A stretch of DNA of 64,000 nucleotides, taken from NCBI GenBank assembly GCA_948099385.1, contig CANUEZ040000024.1, positions 19,852,001 through 19,916,000 on the forward strand, read 5' to 3'. Shown piece after piece: positions 22,340 to 37,700 of the stretch (position 1 is the stretch's first letter; the number at the start of each line of letters is the position of its first letter). Position numbers and translations under genes: made by a program. The notes below the pieces were generated by a model. That model saw only the letters and a program-made list of their open reading frames with translations. It did no database searches and was not told the origin of the DNA. This stretch comes from Fasciola hepatica. Its lineage: Eukaryota > Platyhelminthes > Trematoda > Plagiorchiida > Fasciolidae.

Positions 22340-22395
22340 ATTTGCACCGCCTCCGAGGGTTCGAATCCCTTCTGTCTATGCCTCAACTCTATCAT
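22340..22395 (+). repeat. tRNA-like B-box relic
   Basis: The motif GAGGGTTCGAATCCCTTC at 22355-22372 forms a T-arm-like hairpin with the GGTTCGAATCC internal promoter core. No full cloverleaf could be folded upstream, so this is at most a tRNA-derived SINE relic. Confidence 0.25.
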
Positions 22396-22779
22396 TCTTA
22401 CTATCCACTGAGTAAGGCTGGAAGAAGTGACACGAGGGCCATTTTTTAATTTGGGGCACGGATGTTAAGAAGCCAGTATTATACAGGCCTCAGTTGTTCA
22501 GTTCATTCAACACTCAACCTCGCACTTCTGTGCCCTGGCTTTAGTTGATCAGCCCCAAATCACGGTTCACTATACAAAACATTCTTTTCCCAATATATGG
22601 TTTTAAAAGAAAACACAGATTTGCGAGTTTGCGCGATTTGTTTCCGGTATCATTTCACTGCATCTTAAAAGGTGCCTACCGCAGAAGGGTGGGTATGTAG
22701 TTCCACCTTATGGGAAAATACAGAGACACAAACGCGTAGTTCAACTTTCGTTACCAAACCGAGGTAAGCTGAAATAGAC

Positions 22780-23114
22780 ATCCTTTTACTGTCAAAGGGT
22801 GGGTTGCTTTCTGATGATCACTAACGCCTCCGCGGACGCTAACAACTGGGAACTCAGGTTGGTATATGGTATTCGAAATGACTTATCATGGTCGGTCTTG
22901 TGCTTTGTTGCTGAGACGTCTAGCCACGGTGTTTTGTACGTCCTTCGGTTTGCGCTGCCCCCTTGTTGATCGGTTTTACGGCCCAACTTGAAATGCATTC
23001 TGTCACACAATCACGTGACTTTCTCTCCGTTCTCCCTATGTAGGCTTCTCCGCACCCACTTTCGAATTCATAGATTACATTAGATTTCGAGATTTCAGAG
23101 AGGTAGGTTTTCAC
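22780..23114 (-). pseudogene. PLE remnant C: GIY-YIG part
   Basis: The frame from 23114 reads ISKSNVIYEFESGCGEAYIG then RTERKSRDCVTECISSWAVK, which follows the PLE GIY-YIG pattern (C-x-C-x3-YIGRT...R...EHI-x-W). A second frame, 23010-22792, gives HDKSFRIPYTNLSSQLLASA then EALVII, the PLE end region. A frame change separates the two. It abuts a solo LTR that starts at 23125. Confidence 0.7.
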
Positions 23115-23124
23115 TGACTGTATT

Positions 23125-23385
23125 TGTAAGGTTGGTTAGACCTTACGTACGTTCGCTAGCCCTTCCCAACACGCTTGGACCACCTGTTCGTTACAGTGGT
23201 ACTCTGCAATATACCATCACGATCACCACGACATTGTTTCCCACAACCCATGAGAAGGAGAACACTATAGGTAGGGAGAGAGTGGTTAGTGTATATTGGA
23301 GAAGCGTGCATGTAGCGTGCACGGGCAACGTTCAAGTGGCCACCGCGCTTGGTGGCGCGAGTTCACATAAACACTGATGTGTGTT
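23125..23385 (-). mobile_element. Diverged solo LTR of the CsRn1-type family
   Basis: Starts (plus sense) TGTAAGGTTGGTTAGACC and shares block after block with the 3212-8640 LTRs: CTTGGACCACCTG, CATGAGAAGGAGAA, GGGAGAGAGTGGTTAG and AGCGTGCAYG. It is shorter, and the right edge is unclear (near GATGTGTGTTAAAC). No internal region accompanies it. Confidence 0.75.
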
Positions 23386-28750
<5,365 letters not shown>

Positions 28751-30540
28751 TGCGTGTTTCCGCTACTGCAAGTCCCGACCATATATGGCCGGACCGTCAC
28801 CAAGAGGCTTCTGGAAGAATTACGTGAAATCATTCGAAACAAAAACGTAGTCCTTAGTCAGTCTGATAAAGGTGCGGGTATTGTAGTGATGGACAAGAAG
28901 GACCATATCATTAAGCTACTAACAACTTTGACGGACAAGCAAATTTTCCACTACTCCTTCGGAAATAGATAAGACTCTTTTATTAGAAGACCTTTTCACG
29001 AGCATCTTGAAACATCTTAACCGGAACGGGCATACTGACATCCAAATATAGGAACAGATTAGACTGAAGTGCTTTTGCATCCCTAGACCAAATGGCCCGC
29101 GAAAAATCCTCAGTCCTCGAGTTCCTATTCGTTCCATCCTATCATTGAATAATTCACCGTACCATTCAGCAGCGAGATCACGAGCAGAAATTCTAGGGCC
29201 CGCGCGTAAACAAGTATGCGTACCCGGCCTCAAAGACGTTTCACTTTGTAGACGACGTAAAAGACGTGAATATATCGATTAAAATGATGTTCTCGTTGGA
29301 CATCACATCCCTTTTAACAGGTATGTCACTAGTGGAAATCATCCAGTTTGTCACCAAACATTTGATAGATAAGTGTCAAAGTAGGAATATCGATTGAAGG
29401 CATTACGAGAACCTTTGACGAAGTGCACGTACAATAGAGTTTCTATTTAATGGAAAGTTTTGTCGAGAAAAAGCATGGCATGGCTATAGAGTTCGACCCC
29501 TAGCTCCCTTCAAGCTGACTTCTTCATGGCAATAATTGTGTCCTATAAGCTAAAAGAAATCATCACACGTCTCGATATGTCCTACCTTTTTGTCGATGCT
29601 TTATTCTGCATAGCGAACTCAAGCTGTGGCACAGGAAATATGTTACCCACGTACAACGAGGAGAATGAATCGTTAAAATTTGCAGCCTAAGTAGAAATGG
29701 GAGACCAGATGCCTTTCCTTGATGTACATCTCACCTGAAAAGAGGATGGCTACATTCAAAGTATAATATACTAGAAGAGGTGGATTAGACGGCATACAAA
29801 TCTCTAAAGTTCTGCGCCGATTAGATAGAACAGAAACCTAATGAACCGTTTTGTATCGACGGCAAACAAAATTTATTCACTGACAGCACTTCAAGATGAA
29901 CTTATTTTTATCACCAGCATCTTCTGAGGTAATGGATATCCGGAAAAGTCAGTCCAGCGGAATATGACGGAAAAGGACCAAAAGCCACCAATAATTGAGG
30001 CCCGAATAAAAGGTTTAATAATCAACCTTCAAATCAGGGGTGATATTCTGCCAGAAACCTACCAGAGACGCTTACAGGATACAGTAAAAAATCACCTTTA
30101 ACGCCGCTCGTAAAAGCTTTATATTAAAAGTCCCCATTTGATGACAGTGAAGAACAGGGGCAAATTACCGATGTTGATCGCCTCCGTGATTATTTATTCA
30201 TTCCAAGGCGTCTGTGATGCACTCTAACTCACTCGAACGGTACGACAATTGTCTCTCATCCTGAAAGAGCATCACCCGCGTTGGGTAAATCAAGATGGAT
30301 CAGTAACCATTTCTAGGCCGATTCTAGGTCATTTGGTCGACACAGGTCATCCAGTAGATTACAGTTAAGCTTTTAGGAAATTTTACCACGTGCCACAAAA
30401 CCCATCAAAACAGCTCTGAATACGCATAGTAGCTTTTGACGAAGCTATTGACATAAGGTAACTAACACCGAACCTATGTGCACAAGAGCGATTAGTGCAC
30501 GTTGTCCACCTATCGTGGCCCATGAGTGAACCGCGACACA
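28751..30540 (+). pseudogene. PLE remnant D: nearly whole body, heavily decayed
   Basis: Plus-strand PLE in order. VLSQSDKGAGIVVMDKKDHI, the N-terminal RT motif, lies near 28850-28912. RLKCFCIPRPNGPRKILSPR, the PLE version of PKxHK...LRPI, lies near 29045-29120. SLDITSLLTGMSLVEIIQFV, palm motif A, is near 29295-29350. A VDALF variant of YVDD is near 29590. DQMPFLDVHLT is near 29700. Decayed GIY-YIG C-terminus (ILGHLVDTGHPVDYS) is near 30320-30365, and an LTPNLCAQERLVHVVHLSWP end is near 30460-30520. Numerous stops and indels; an old copy. Confidence 0.85.
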
Positions 30541-30639
30541 CACCATATGCGAACTTCCGTCATTTCAGTACGGATTAGCTGGTCTTCGAATCATGATTAC
30601 TCGATCACATTTCTCAGCAGGACGGCACCATTAACGGAG

Positions 30640-30875
30640 GGCAAGCTACCCGGGCTTCTACGATAAGTTTCCTCAAGGAGGTCGACGAGAAAGAACGGTG
30701 GAGTTCCAGTCTCATGTATTCTCACAGAGCCTAGGTACAGAGACCGTCTGCTGTCTTGAACCAAAAAACCATGTATGAAGTAGCGCTTGAGGATGGTGCG
30801 TGTGCGAAACGTACAGTTAAACAAGAGATAGAGAGACGGAGTGATCGGTAGATCACTACGCCATGACCGTGACCA
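30640..30875 (+). repeat. Dispersed SINE-like repeat family C, copy 2
   Basis: Shares GTCGACGAGAAAGAACGGTG, TATTCTCACAGAGCCTAGG, CAGAGACCG, AGTAGCGCTTG and GTGCGAAACGTACAGTTAA with the other three copies. The GC hairpin is partly lost (GCGCTTGAGGATGGTGCGTG). The most diverged of the four. Confidence 0.7.
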
Positions 30876-31411
30876 ATTCACTGCTCACCACATCATACCG
30901 TACCGCACACATACACACAAACGCCGACCACATATTTGTTAGCTAAACTCTCCGCATTATGCGTGTTCACATCATATCAGTTGTGACGGAATGATTATGA
31001 ATTTCCAAAAGCAGCTGTTCGCCTGAGATTGTGTTCGAACTGTCTATGTTGATAAGTGCGACATACGAACCGACGAATGAACGCTGCATACGCATTATTA
31101 ACACTAGTTGCATTCTAATAACTGAAACAGGAGAGTTTTGGATAGCTCGAAAATGGGTCCTATTCGACTGGCGGTGGTCAAACGGTCATCAATGTGGAAT
31201 TTTAACCGTGACGTCCAAGATTCGATTTCCACAAAAGCCGGCCACCTCCCCGTTCGATGGTCTTTAATTTGCCGCAACTCCCTTCAAGAAGAGTTACACG
31301 TTGTCGTACAACAAACGAAGAAAGTGGAAGGTTATTTTCTTGCTTGTTCATAGGGAAACCGCCCAAAAAGCAGCGGAATATGGCACCAGTTCATCAGAAC
31401 CGTTCAAAGCC
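30876..31411. other. Unrecognised sequence
   Basis: Short plus frames only (31031-31267, 31138-31353), with no motif. Confidence 0.3.
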
Positions 31412-31505
31412 CTTTGGATAGCATCGTAAGTCAACGGGTAGGGTGCAGCCCTCATGACTGGATTACGGGTCATATCCATGAGTCGGCTCGAAACCCACCG
31501 AGGCC
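31412..31505 (+). repeat. Degenerate tRNA-like (SINE-like) relic
   Basis: Reads GTAAGTCAACGGGTAGGGTG near the D-arm position and GGCTCGAAACCCACCGAGGCCA at its end. The latter resembles the T-arm and acceptor end of the better tRNA-like units at 34626 and 34764 (TTCGAATCCCGCCGAGGCCA). It does not fold into a good cloverleaf. Read as a decayed relative. Confidence 0.35.
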
Positions 31506-31974
31506 AATGACCCTCCACATTCGAATGCTTTGGACACTTGTCACAGTATGTAGCACAAAACTTGGTTGATAAGATAGTGTTTATCCCTATGGTTTATCTT
31601 ACAATGACCACATGAAATTCCCAGGAATTAAGGACTTCAAACCTCAAATCAGGCCAAGGCACACCTCCAAGGGATCATGCCATTTCAGCTAAAAGGTGTG
31701 CATTTGATAATTAATAAAGCATTGGAGCGTACAAGATTATTTTCTCCTAAAACCGTGCCTTAGATCTGAAAGCTATTGGTGAATTGTTTTAAGAATGTTG
31801 AACGTCTTGAGGGTTCACGCCCCTTGAAACTCAATAATTTGAGTTTATCGAAAGCCCAAACAGTAATCAACGTTTCCCCGGTGACACTGGTTTTCTAACT
31901 AGTTACTCACTGGCTATGGCAAAACCAACAAACTGACATCATATCGTGAAAGTTATAACGTTAATAACACAGTG

Positions 31975-32045
31975 TAGTTGGTAGATGTAATACGTCAACG
32001 TTTCGGTTACCGCGGATAACCTTTCTCAAGGCAATTTTACAATCT
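31975..32045 (-). repeat. Hammerhead-like retroelement tail, copy 1
   Basis: Minus sense: CTTGAGAAAGGTTATCCGCG then GTAACCGAAACGTTGACG. A short stem (GGTTA/TAACC) followed by GAAAC resembles the stem II and GAAA core of the hammerhead motifs that occur at PLE ends. The CUGANGA half is degenerate. Related to 32388-32470. Confidence 0.4.
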
Positions 32046-32387
32046 GACATCATGTTTAAACTAAGATGAAAATCTTTGTTCATGGAGACGTCTTCCACAT
32101 GCTCATCATAGATACTGCGCTCGAAGGAGTGCAAAACCTCTGAAGCCCGAAGTTTCTCAGTTACATTGAAAAAAAAACTGTCTCCAAAACACATCAGATT
32201 CGTATTAATTCCTCTGACAACATACATTCCCTCAAAATAAAAAAGCCTCACAAAGGACACACCTTTCGTGATTATTGAAAGAAAAGTTTATCTACCTTTA
32301 ATGTGTCAGAACAGAGATCGGTTCGGAGTGTATCGAAAAATCGATGCACCATGTGAAATGTTATCGTAAAATTTTTATTGTTCAATA

Positions 32388-32470
32388 ACACATCGCAGTC
32401 GAAATCTTTGATGGGTTGTCGACGTTTCAGTCACCACGGGTAATCTTTTTCAAGACTGGTTTCGACTAAA
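32388..32470 (-). repeat. Hammerhead-like retroelement tail, copy 2
   Basis: Minus sense: CTTGAAAAAGATTACCCGTG then GTGACTGAAACGTCGAC. Aligns over its length with 31975-32045, including the downstream TGTTATT block. No associated coding sequence was recognised. Confidence 0.4.
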
Positions 32471-33739
32471 TTCGTCTGGCAATCACACTCAAAATGACTG
32501 TTCTGTATGTAGTTTTTGTTAGGACTGGGAAATGTGTGAACACCTACACGATTGAGAGCATGCGCATACAGCATATTGCTAGGCCTAGTCGTCGCTACCA
32601 CGCGAGGCTTTTGCATAAATCTGCGCGTAAGGTCGCACTTACGCCATCTGAATGGGACACAGACGAGTACTTGTCTCCGCTTAAAATAAAATCGATATAT
32701 AACACGAGAACTTTTAGGTTCTGTCAGATTGCTACGTGACATACCGGACTTTTTTGCGACTTGGTTTCGTAGTGTTTGGTACTATTTTTGGTTGTTTACC
32801 GATTTAAAGTTGAATATAATGTTAGCAATTAAGGCAAAATTAAGCAGCGACTGGTAAATCTAACGAAGAAAAAATTCGAAATCGCATCGATTAAAATGCA
32901 AATGGGTTGGCGAAAGAGGACAGATTGGACCCTCAATAGACCAATTGGGAAAGGCTGACTTCAAGGCCACACTGGCAGTACGCAAGAACCAGTTTTCCTC
33001 CGCTTGGGTTGCTTGTGTTCAACCTGAAAAACACAGAGAAGAAAACTCCACGAGTCCAAGTTTCAGTAAGTGCGCCAACAACATCCTACGCTTAATTTAA
33101 TAGAACTCCAACGAGGCTGCTAACGGTCTGCTCACTAAGCAGTGTGGTCCGATTTCTCGTCCCTTTTACAAGGTCACACACACACACACCCACACACCAA
33201 GACCAAATGAATCCGTTTTGAGTTGGTCAGAGAACTTGACCCTTACCATCAATGTGACCTCGGTTCCAGTAAAGAAAGACAGAGGGTTATCAGGTAAACA
33301 AAGCCACGCGATCCTTGTGTTTCGATAGAGTGGCACTCGCACAACCAGGACCAAGCAGCTGGTGTGCCACAGACCAAAGGACGGGACGAAGCAGGGGTGT
33401 ATTGACAACCGTTGTTAGTGGCCTGTGAACTGTTCATCTAGGGACGCCTACTTGCATCTGATACTGTTCTCTATCAGCACGATGGAATCCTTTTAGAATC
33501 CGCGTCAGATAGTGTGTCTCACCTCCTCGCTCACGAGAGTGTGCATGATTGTTAATGGTTTTAATTCCAATAATCCCAAAGTAATTACTGCGAGAATACT
33601 GGATAGTAGGCAAGCGAGCTATCTACTATTCACATCGAATTGTCAACTTCGATATGAAGATAGCGGAGCTCATTATTTGTGTTATGGACACATGTATGTA
33701 AACCGCATGATGAACAAACTCGTTTTCAGTTATTTTTTC
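32471..33739. other. Unrecognised sequence
   Basis: Short open frames only (for example 32742-32431 on the minus strand). A short imperfect (AC)n run occurs near 33174-33198. Confidence 0.3.
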
Positions 33740-34550
33740 ACGGCTAAACTAGGATATCGTCCACATACAGTTTGTATAAGGTGCCATCTTTGATTGTTGA
33801 TTTGAGTTTATTATTTTCAAGTCTAGCCATGAAAAAATCAGCAAGTGAGCGTCCCATAGGTAACTTTATTGCCACCGCGTCCTTCTGACGATATATTTCG
33901 CTGTTGAACTGAAACTGGATGTGGAATACAGAAAAACAGTAACCGTTTCAGTTCATCGAACGAGGTGCCCGGGTCGATATTGTTCTCCTGCGTTTGTTCA
34001 CGAAGACAGTTGATGGTTTCGGCGACTGAGACATTGGTGAACAGTGAGGTAACATCTAGCGAAATCGTTTCCTTGCCTTCCAAATCTAGATTGATCATAG
34101 TCCCTACAAAATGAAATGTGTCTCGTAGGCTGTCTGTAGACCATGATTCTTACTGGTTCTAACAACGTGGCCAACCTCTTCGCTACTACGTAATGTTGCG
34201 AGTTTCACATATCCACAATCGGTCTCGCAGGGACACCTTTGTGTACCTGCGGTAGGCCATACAACCTAGGAATTGTATCCTTTCGAAGGTTACGGCATTA
34301 ACCACTCCTTTCTGTTTCACTTTCGTAGAGAGTGACTTTTCTATCTGAATCATTCTGCCCTTTTCATTTGGAATCTTTGTAAACTCGGAAGCGTCGTCCA
34401 ATATCGTCTTCAACTTTTCTATATAATCCGATTTATTAGGGATTAAAATACCCGCTCCTTTCTCTGGTCTTGACAACATTATTTCTCTATTAGCCTGCAA
34501 TTCTTTCAGACGGTCCACTTCTCGCTCCCGAACACGTGTGCAACCACTCG
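33740..34550 (-). pseudogene. PLE remnant E: RT N-terminal half and palm
   Basis: Minus-strand PLE. The frame 34662-34186 contains REIMLSRPEKGAGILIPNKS (the PLE motif before the fingers) and a degraded version of LYGLPKVHK...LRPI (FLGCMAYRRYTKVSLRDRLW). The frame 34098-33838 has palm motif A, ETISLDVTSLFTNVSVAETI. Near 33768-33748 the strand reads YKLYVDDILV, the catalytic motif, after ADFFMARLENNKL. A frameshift and stops separate the pieces. The endonuclease half is absent. Confidence 0.85.
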
Positions 34551-34566
34551 AACATTCTTCACTGTG
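34551..34566 (+). repeat. 16-bp direct repeat, left copy
   Basis: AACATTCTTCACTGTG, repeated exactly at 34876-34891. The pair brackets the inverted tRNA-like units and may be a target-site duplication. Confidence 0.7.
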
Positions 34567-34590
34567 TATCGATGGTTGGCAGATTTTGAT

Positions 34591-34717
34591 AATGTTTTGA
34601 GGCGATCCAAATGTGAAGAGTCTTTGGCCTCGGCGGGATTCGAACCCACGCATGGTCACCACCCTCGCTTTAGTACCGCGAGTGCTCTACCAGCTGAGCT
34701 ACGAGGCCACGCCGAAG
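34591..34717 (-). repeat. Left arm of a tRNA-containing inverted repeat
   Basis: Arm runs from AATGTTTTGAGGCGATCC through the tRNA-like unit to GGCCACGCC. It pairs with 34755-34881 over about 127 bp with few mismatches. The central spacer is about 37 bp. Confidence 0.85.
34626..34708 (-). tRNA. tRNA-like unit (class II shape), left copy
   Basis: 83 nt. Minus sense starts GGCCTCGTAGCTCAGCTGGT and ends TTCGAATCCCGCCGAGGCC followed by A. The 7-bp acceptor GGCCTCG/CGAGGCC is perfect. The D arm GCTC...GAGC and T arm (GTGGG/CCCGC with TTCGAAT loop) are good. The anticodon stem is imperfect (TCGCG/AGCGA) with loop GTACTAA, giving anticodon ACT (Ser) if folded with a 7-nt loop. A 9-nt loop fold is equally possible. 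The variable region is about 15 nt. The imperfect anticodon arm and shared 3' flanks suggest a tRNA pseudogene or the head of a SINE, not a proven functional tRNA. Confidence 0.55.
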
Positions 34718-34754
34718 GACCTTCGACTTTCTGCATATGGATCACAGTATACCC

Positions 34755-34881
34755 ACCCGGCGTGGCCTCGTAGCTCAGCTGGTAGAGCACCCGCGGTACT
34801 AAAGCGAGGGTGGTGACCATGCGTGGGTTCAAATCCCGCCGAGGCCAAAGGCTTTTCACATTTGGATCACCTCAAAACATT
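34755..34881 (+). repeat. Right arm of a tRNA-containing inverted repeat
   Basis: Mirror of 34591-34717, ending GGATCACCTCAAAACATT. Both arms carry the same ~34-bp sequence after the tRNA-like unit, so the repeated unit is longer than the tRNA itself. Confidence 0.85.
34764..34846 (+). tRNA. tRNA-like unit, right copy
   Basis: 83 nt, the same fold as the left copy, with two visible changes: ACC for ACT before the anticodon stem and TTCAAAT for TTCGAAT in the T loop. Both internal promoter boxes (TAGCTCAGCTGGT and GGTTCAAATCC) are present. Opposite orientation to the left copy, 55 bp apart. Status as functional tRNA uncertain. Confidence 0.55.
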
Positions 34882-34891
34882 CTTCACTGTG
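34876..34891 (+). repeat. 16-bp direct repeat, right copy
   Basis: AACATTCTTCACTGTG, identical to 34551-34566. Its first six bases overlap the end of the right inverted-repeat arm. Confidence 0.7.
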
Positions 34892-34899
34892 ATCAATTT

Positions 34900-34918
34900 C
34901 ACACACACACACACACAC
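34900..34918. repeat. (AC)n microsatellite
   Basis: Short perfect AC run directly right of the tRNA-like structure. Confidence 0.85.
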
Positions 34919-35618
34919 GTGCACAGACAGATTTGGATAGTCATTCTTTCTTGTTGTTTTGAGTCACATTTAGTGTTATGTGATGGTACGAGTAGGAATA
35001 ACTGAAAACGAACTTGTTCACCACACTGTTTTGTTCTCAGTGTGTTCTGTGGGGTTCTTCGTGCAAATGTATTTAACTGGGTTGATATTTTGAGCATCTG
35101 TTTGGTGTTTGCATGGTCGTTTCTGATTGTCGGGACAGTATGAACTCAACAAAAGAGATGCCTAAACGCGATCGCATGCATATTACTGTGAAACTTAGAG
35201 CATAGTTTCAAACTGGTTTTGGACACATCGACACAGTTGGTTCTATTGGAGGTGGATTAGAAGCTATCAAGGAAGAATTTTTCCTTTTCTACTTGATGTT
35301 TTATAAGATAGAAGCCCTCATTCGTCTTGTTATTCGCGAAGAAAGTTTTGTGCGCGTCATAAAAGCCCGCTAATTCATGGGGATTAGGTCGTTTTTGAAG
35401 TTCAACTATGTTCTCCCAAACATTAACAGTTTAGAGGTAGGTACTCAATCAACAAAGTGCTGGCTGAATTACCAGTTTTATATGCATTTCAGACTGTCAA
35501 TTTTCAACCATTCCGTTAGGTGCATCGACAACAATTTAATCAATAAGGAAGTTAACTTCAGTTCATTAAATGAAGAACTACTCAGTTCGATACTCTACTC
35601 CCGGTTCCTACCTCACAG
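34919..35618. other. Unrecognised sequence
   Basis: Open plus frame from 35377, mostly AT-rich and without motif until the exon candidate at 35619. Confidence 0.3.
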
Positions 35619-35752
35619 CTTCACACAATTAGAACACAAAAAGCGAAAGCAGAATGCCAAGGTAGCCGCAGATGAAAAGTATGCGTGCAGAGAAAGTTCA
35701 AAGGCAACCACGCTGCTCATCACAGCGCTTGACGATACCTCTAATGGACTAG
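35619..35752 (+). CDS. Candidate internal exon, unknown protein
   Basis: Preceded by a pyrimidine-rich acceptor (CTCCCGGTTCCTACCTCACAG) and followed by a strong donor (CTAG|GTGAGT). Open through 44 codons in the frame beginning at 35620, rich in charged residues (HKKRKQNAKVAADEKYACRE, then TTLLITALDDTSNGLG), unlike the AT-rich surrounding translation. If spliced to the next acceptor (GCATTTTCAG at 35831-35840) the frame stops two codons later. No family recognised. It could be a chance open stretch within a decayed repeat. Confidence 0.3.
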
Positions 35753-36464
35753 GTGAGTCTAGTGGGCCCAAAACCGGAAGTCTAAAAAGTTCTTTCAAGT
35801 CAAAATGTTGTTTTATTCATCCCAAGGGATGCATTTTCAGCACTATGATCATCGGCACATTATCCGTTGGATAAACTCGTTCTACTTTCGAATAATCAAA
35901 AGAGATGAAGTAACTACTGGGTTCAAGCAGCGGTAACAAATAATGGTTGCAAGATGAGTTAAGACAACGCGTTTTTGAGTTCGCCAAACACTAGTGATGG
36001 GTTGCTGAGTTACCTTGCAAGTTAGGGCTGATAGATAAACGACAAGAGGTTGCCCGGAAGTAGAACAAGGTGAATTTACACCTGGTGCATGAGCAAGAAG
36101 CACACCTAGTGAGATGCATGTGCAGTGTATGAGTTGAGTCTGATAAGATAAGAGCGTGAAGTTTTTCGCATGAAGAAAAGTGCTTTTATGTAAAAAAAAT
36201 TGGTCACAAAAAGATGGGAGATAATTTTGATAGACTGTCAGGTGCTCTATTAACGATTTTCACAACATTTTATCACGTAACAGACTGACCGCAATGACTT
36301 ACTTCACAACAGCCAGCTACTATAGTCGATAATGTTAGGCATATTTTCTCCTCTAGCGGAAGCCAGTGTAAAACTCTTGATTGAACTGTTTATTATGCAG
36401 AACTGCCTTGACACCAAAACATTCCGCCTATGAACGCTGATTAAATGAAAAACGTTCGTTAAAG
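35753..36464. other. Unrecognised sequence
   Basis: No further exon or repeat recognised. Confidence 0.3.
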
Positions 36465-36620
36465 TTATGACACCTCGGCGACATTCCCATATGGGCATGA
36501 TGTGCCGCGCTTAAGATGGATCCCGTTGGCGTCGACAACTTTTTGTGGCTTTATGCATGGGTCCTCAGTCTCTGATTCGAAACACACAAGGCAATTGTAA
36601 AAATCTCGTCCGGTTTCATT
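36465..36620 (-). CDS. Candidate exon with Cys spacing like an LU (Ly6-type) domain
   Basis: The minus-strand frame reads FYNCLVCFESETEDPCIKPQ and later RGTSCPYGNVAEVS before a stop. The C-x2-C start, then a DPC and a later SCPYG, are reminiscent of the first half of LU/CD59-like surface domains, which are expanded in parasitic flatworms. An acceptor-like CAG precedes it at 36621-36623. No signal peptide exon, second half or GPI tail was found. This may be a pseudogene fragment or coincidence. Confidence 0.22.
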   Translation of the reverse strand, partial: NETGRDFYNCLVCFESETEDPCIKPQKVVDANGIHLKRGTSCPYGNVAEVS

Positions 36621-37514
36621 CTGTGACGTCATACTCAAACTAGGAAGTGTTAAATTATCTTCTTGGATGAGCGTCAGAAGCAACTGCAAACCATTGCACA
36701 TTTAAACGGTACCATACTTGTCCAAAAGTTGGTAGCTTTTCAAACACCCTAAGGCCCAATTTCATATTAGATTTGCTACATCAGTTTTAGTAATCCGTCG
36801 TACAGCACAGATGAAAGTTGTTCCATATATTCAAAAAGTAAAAACTTGAGCGAAGGCTGGATAATTACTCACCGGGGTGCGTAAGACATCTGTTCGAAAG
36901 TAGCTGTCAGAATTCATCCAAAATACGCATTATATGTCCTTCCAATTCTTCCTTTAACCAAAACAGCTAGAATACACTGATTAATAGGCGTTCACATCGA
37001 AGCTGGTTTCATAGCTGTTATTTATAGTGGAAAAACAGGGGCAGAAATTTCCCACATCACCGTCTAACATCATTCCTTATGAATTCACTTGGGATATTCT
37101 ACTAGTCTAGAAAACATTCAAAGTTCTGCACGCTAATGCGGGGTTGTCAAAATAAGTGGTCAAACCAGACGCTGATGATATGGAATAACATCTTTCTAAT
37201 GAGTATGCTGGAATCGAACGCTTTGCACTGCTTGCTGTATACAAACTACAATTTATCGCTCAGTGGTATGTTTGAAACTTGCTTTTTCTACTCCGCATTA
37301 GACACAATAACGACGAAGTGCCCAGTACGGCCAATAATTTTTGATGCTGAAGTGTAATCAGGCGGATTTTGAAAAATGTCAAATGGATCTAAATAATAAA
37401 ATTTATCAGGCCTCAGTAGGGTTTGTTTCCACGCATGGATGCCACCCGCACTTCTAAATCTTTCTACCAGTTGAGTGATTGCGTCACACCCGAAATTAAA
37501 GGGCACACTTATTC
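36621..37514. other. Unrecognised sequence
   Basis: Short motif-less frames only. Confidence 0.3.
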
Positions 37515-37700
37515 AGCTTCCACGATCAACGAAAAAAGAATGAAGTGCCAAACGCGTGTTTTCTCGAAGGGCCTGAGTACAGAGACCGCACGCTATCGTG
37601 TGCCGAGGAGGTGTGTCGGAAGTAGCGCTTGCAGTTGCCGCGTGCGCGAAACGTACAGTCAAACAAGTGATAGACACGGTATGATCGGCTGATTACTATA
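37515..37700 (+). repeat. Dispersed SINE-like repeat family C, copy 3
   Basis: Contains GGGCCTGAGTACAGAGACCG, TGTGTCGGAAGTAGCGCTTG, the hairpin at 37625-37647 (GCGC...GCGC with inner GCAG/CCGC pairing imperfect), then GAAACGTACAGTCAAACAAG and TGATAGACACGGTATGATCG. Confidence 0.75.

Noticed and set aside
34613..34859. Open frames reading SLWPRRD(S/L)NPRMVTTLALV on both strands
   Set aside because: This is the usual translation of the reverse complement of tRNA-like sequence, not a protein.
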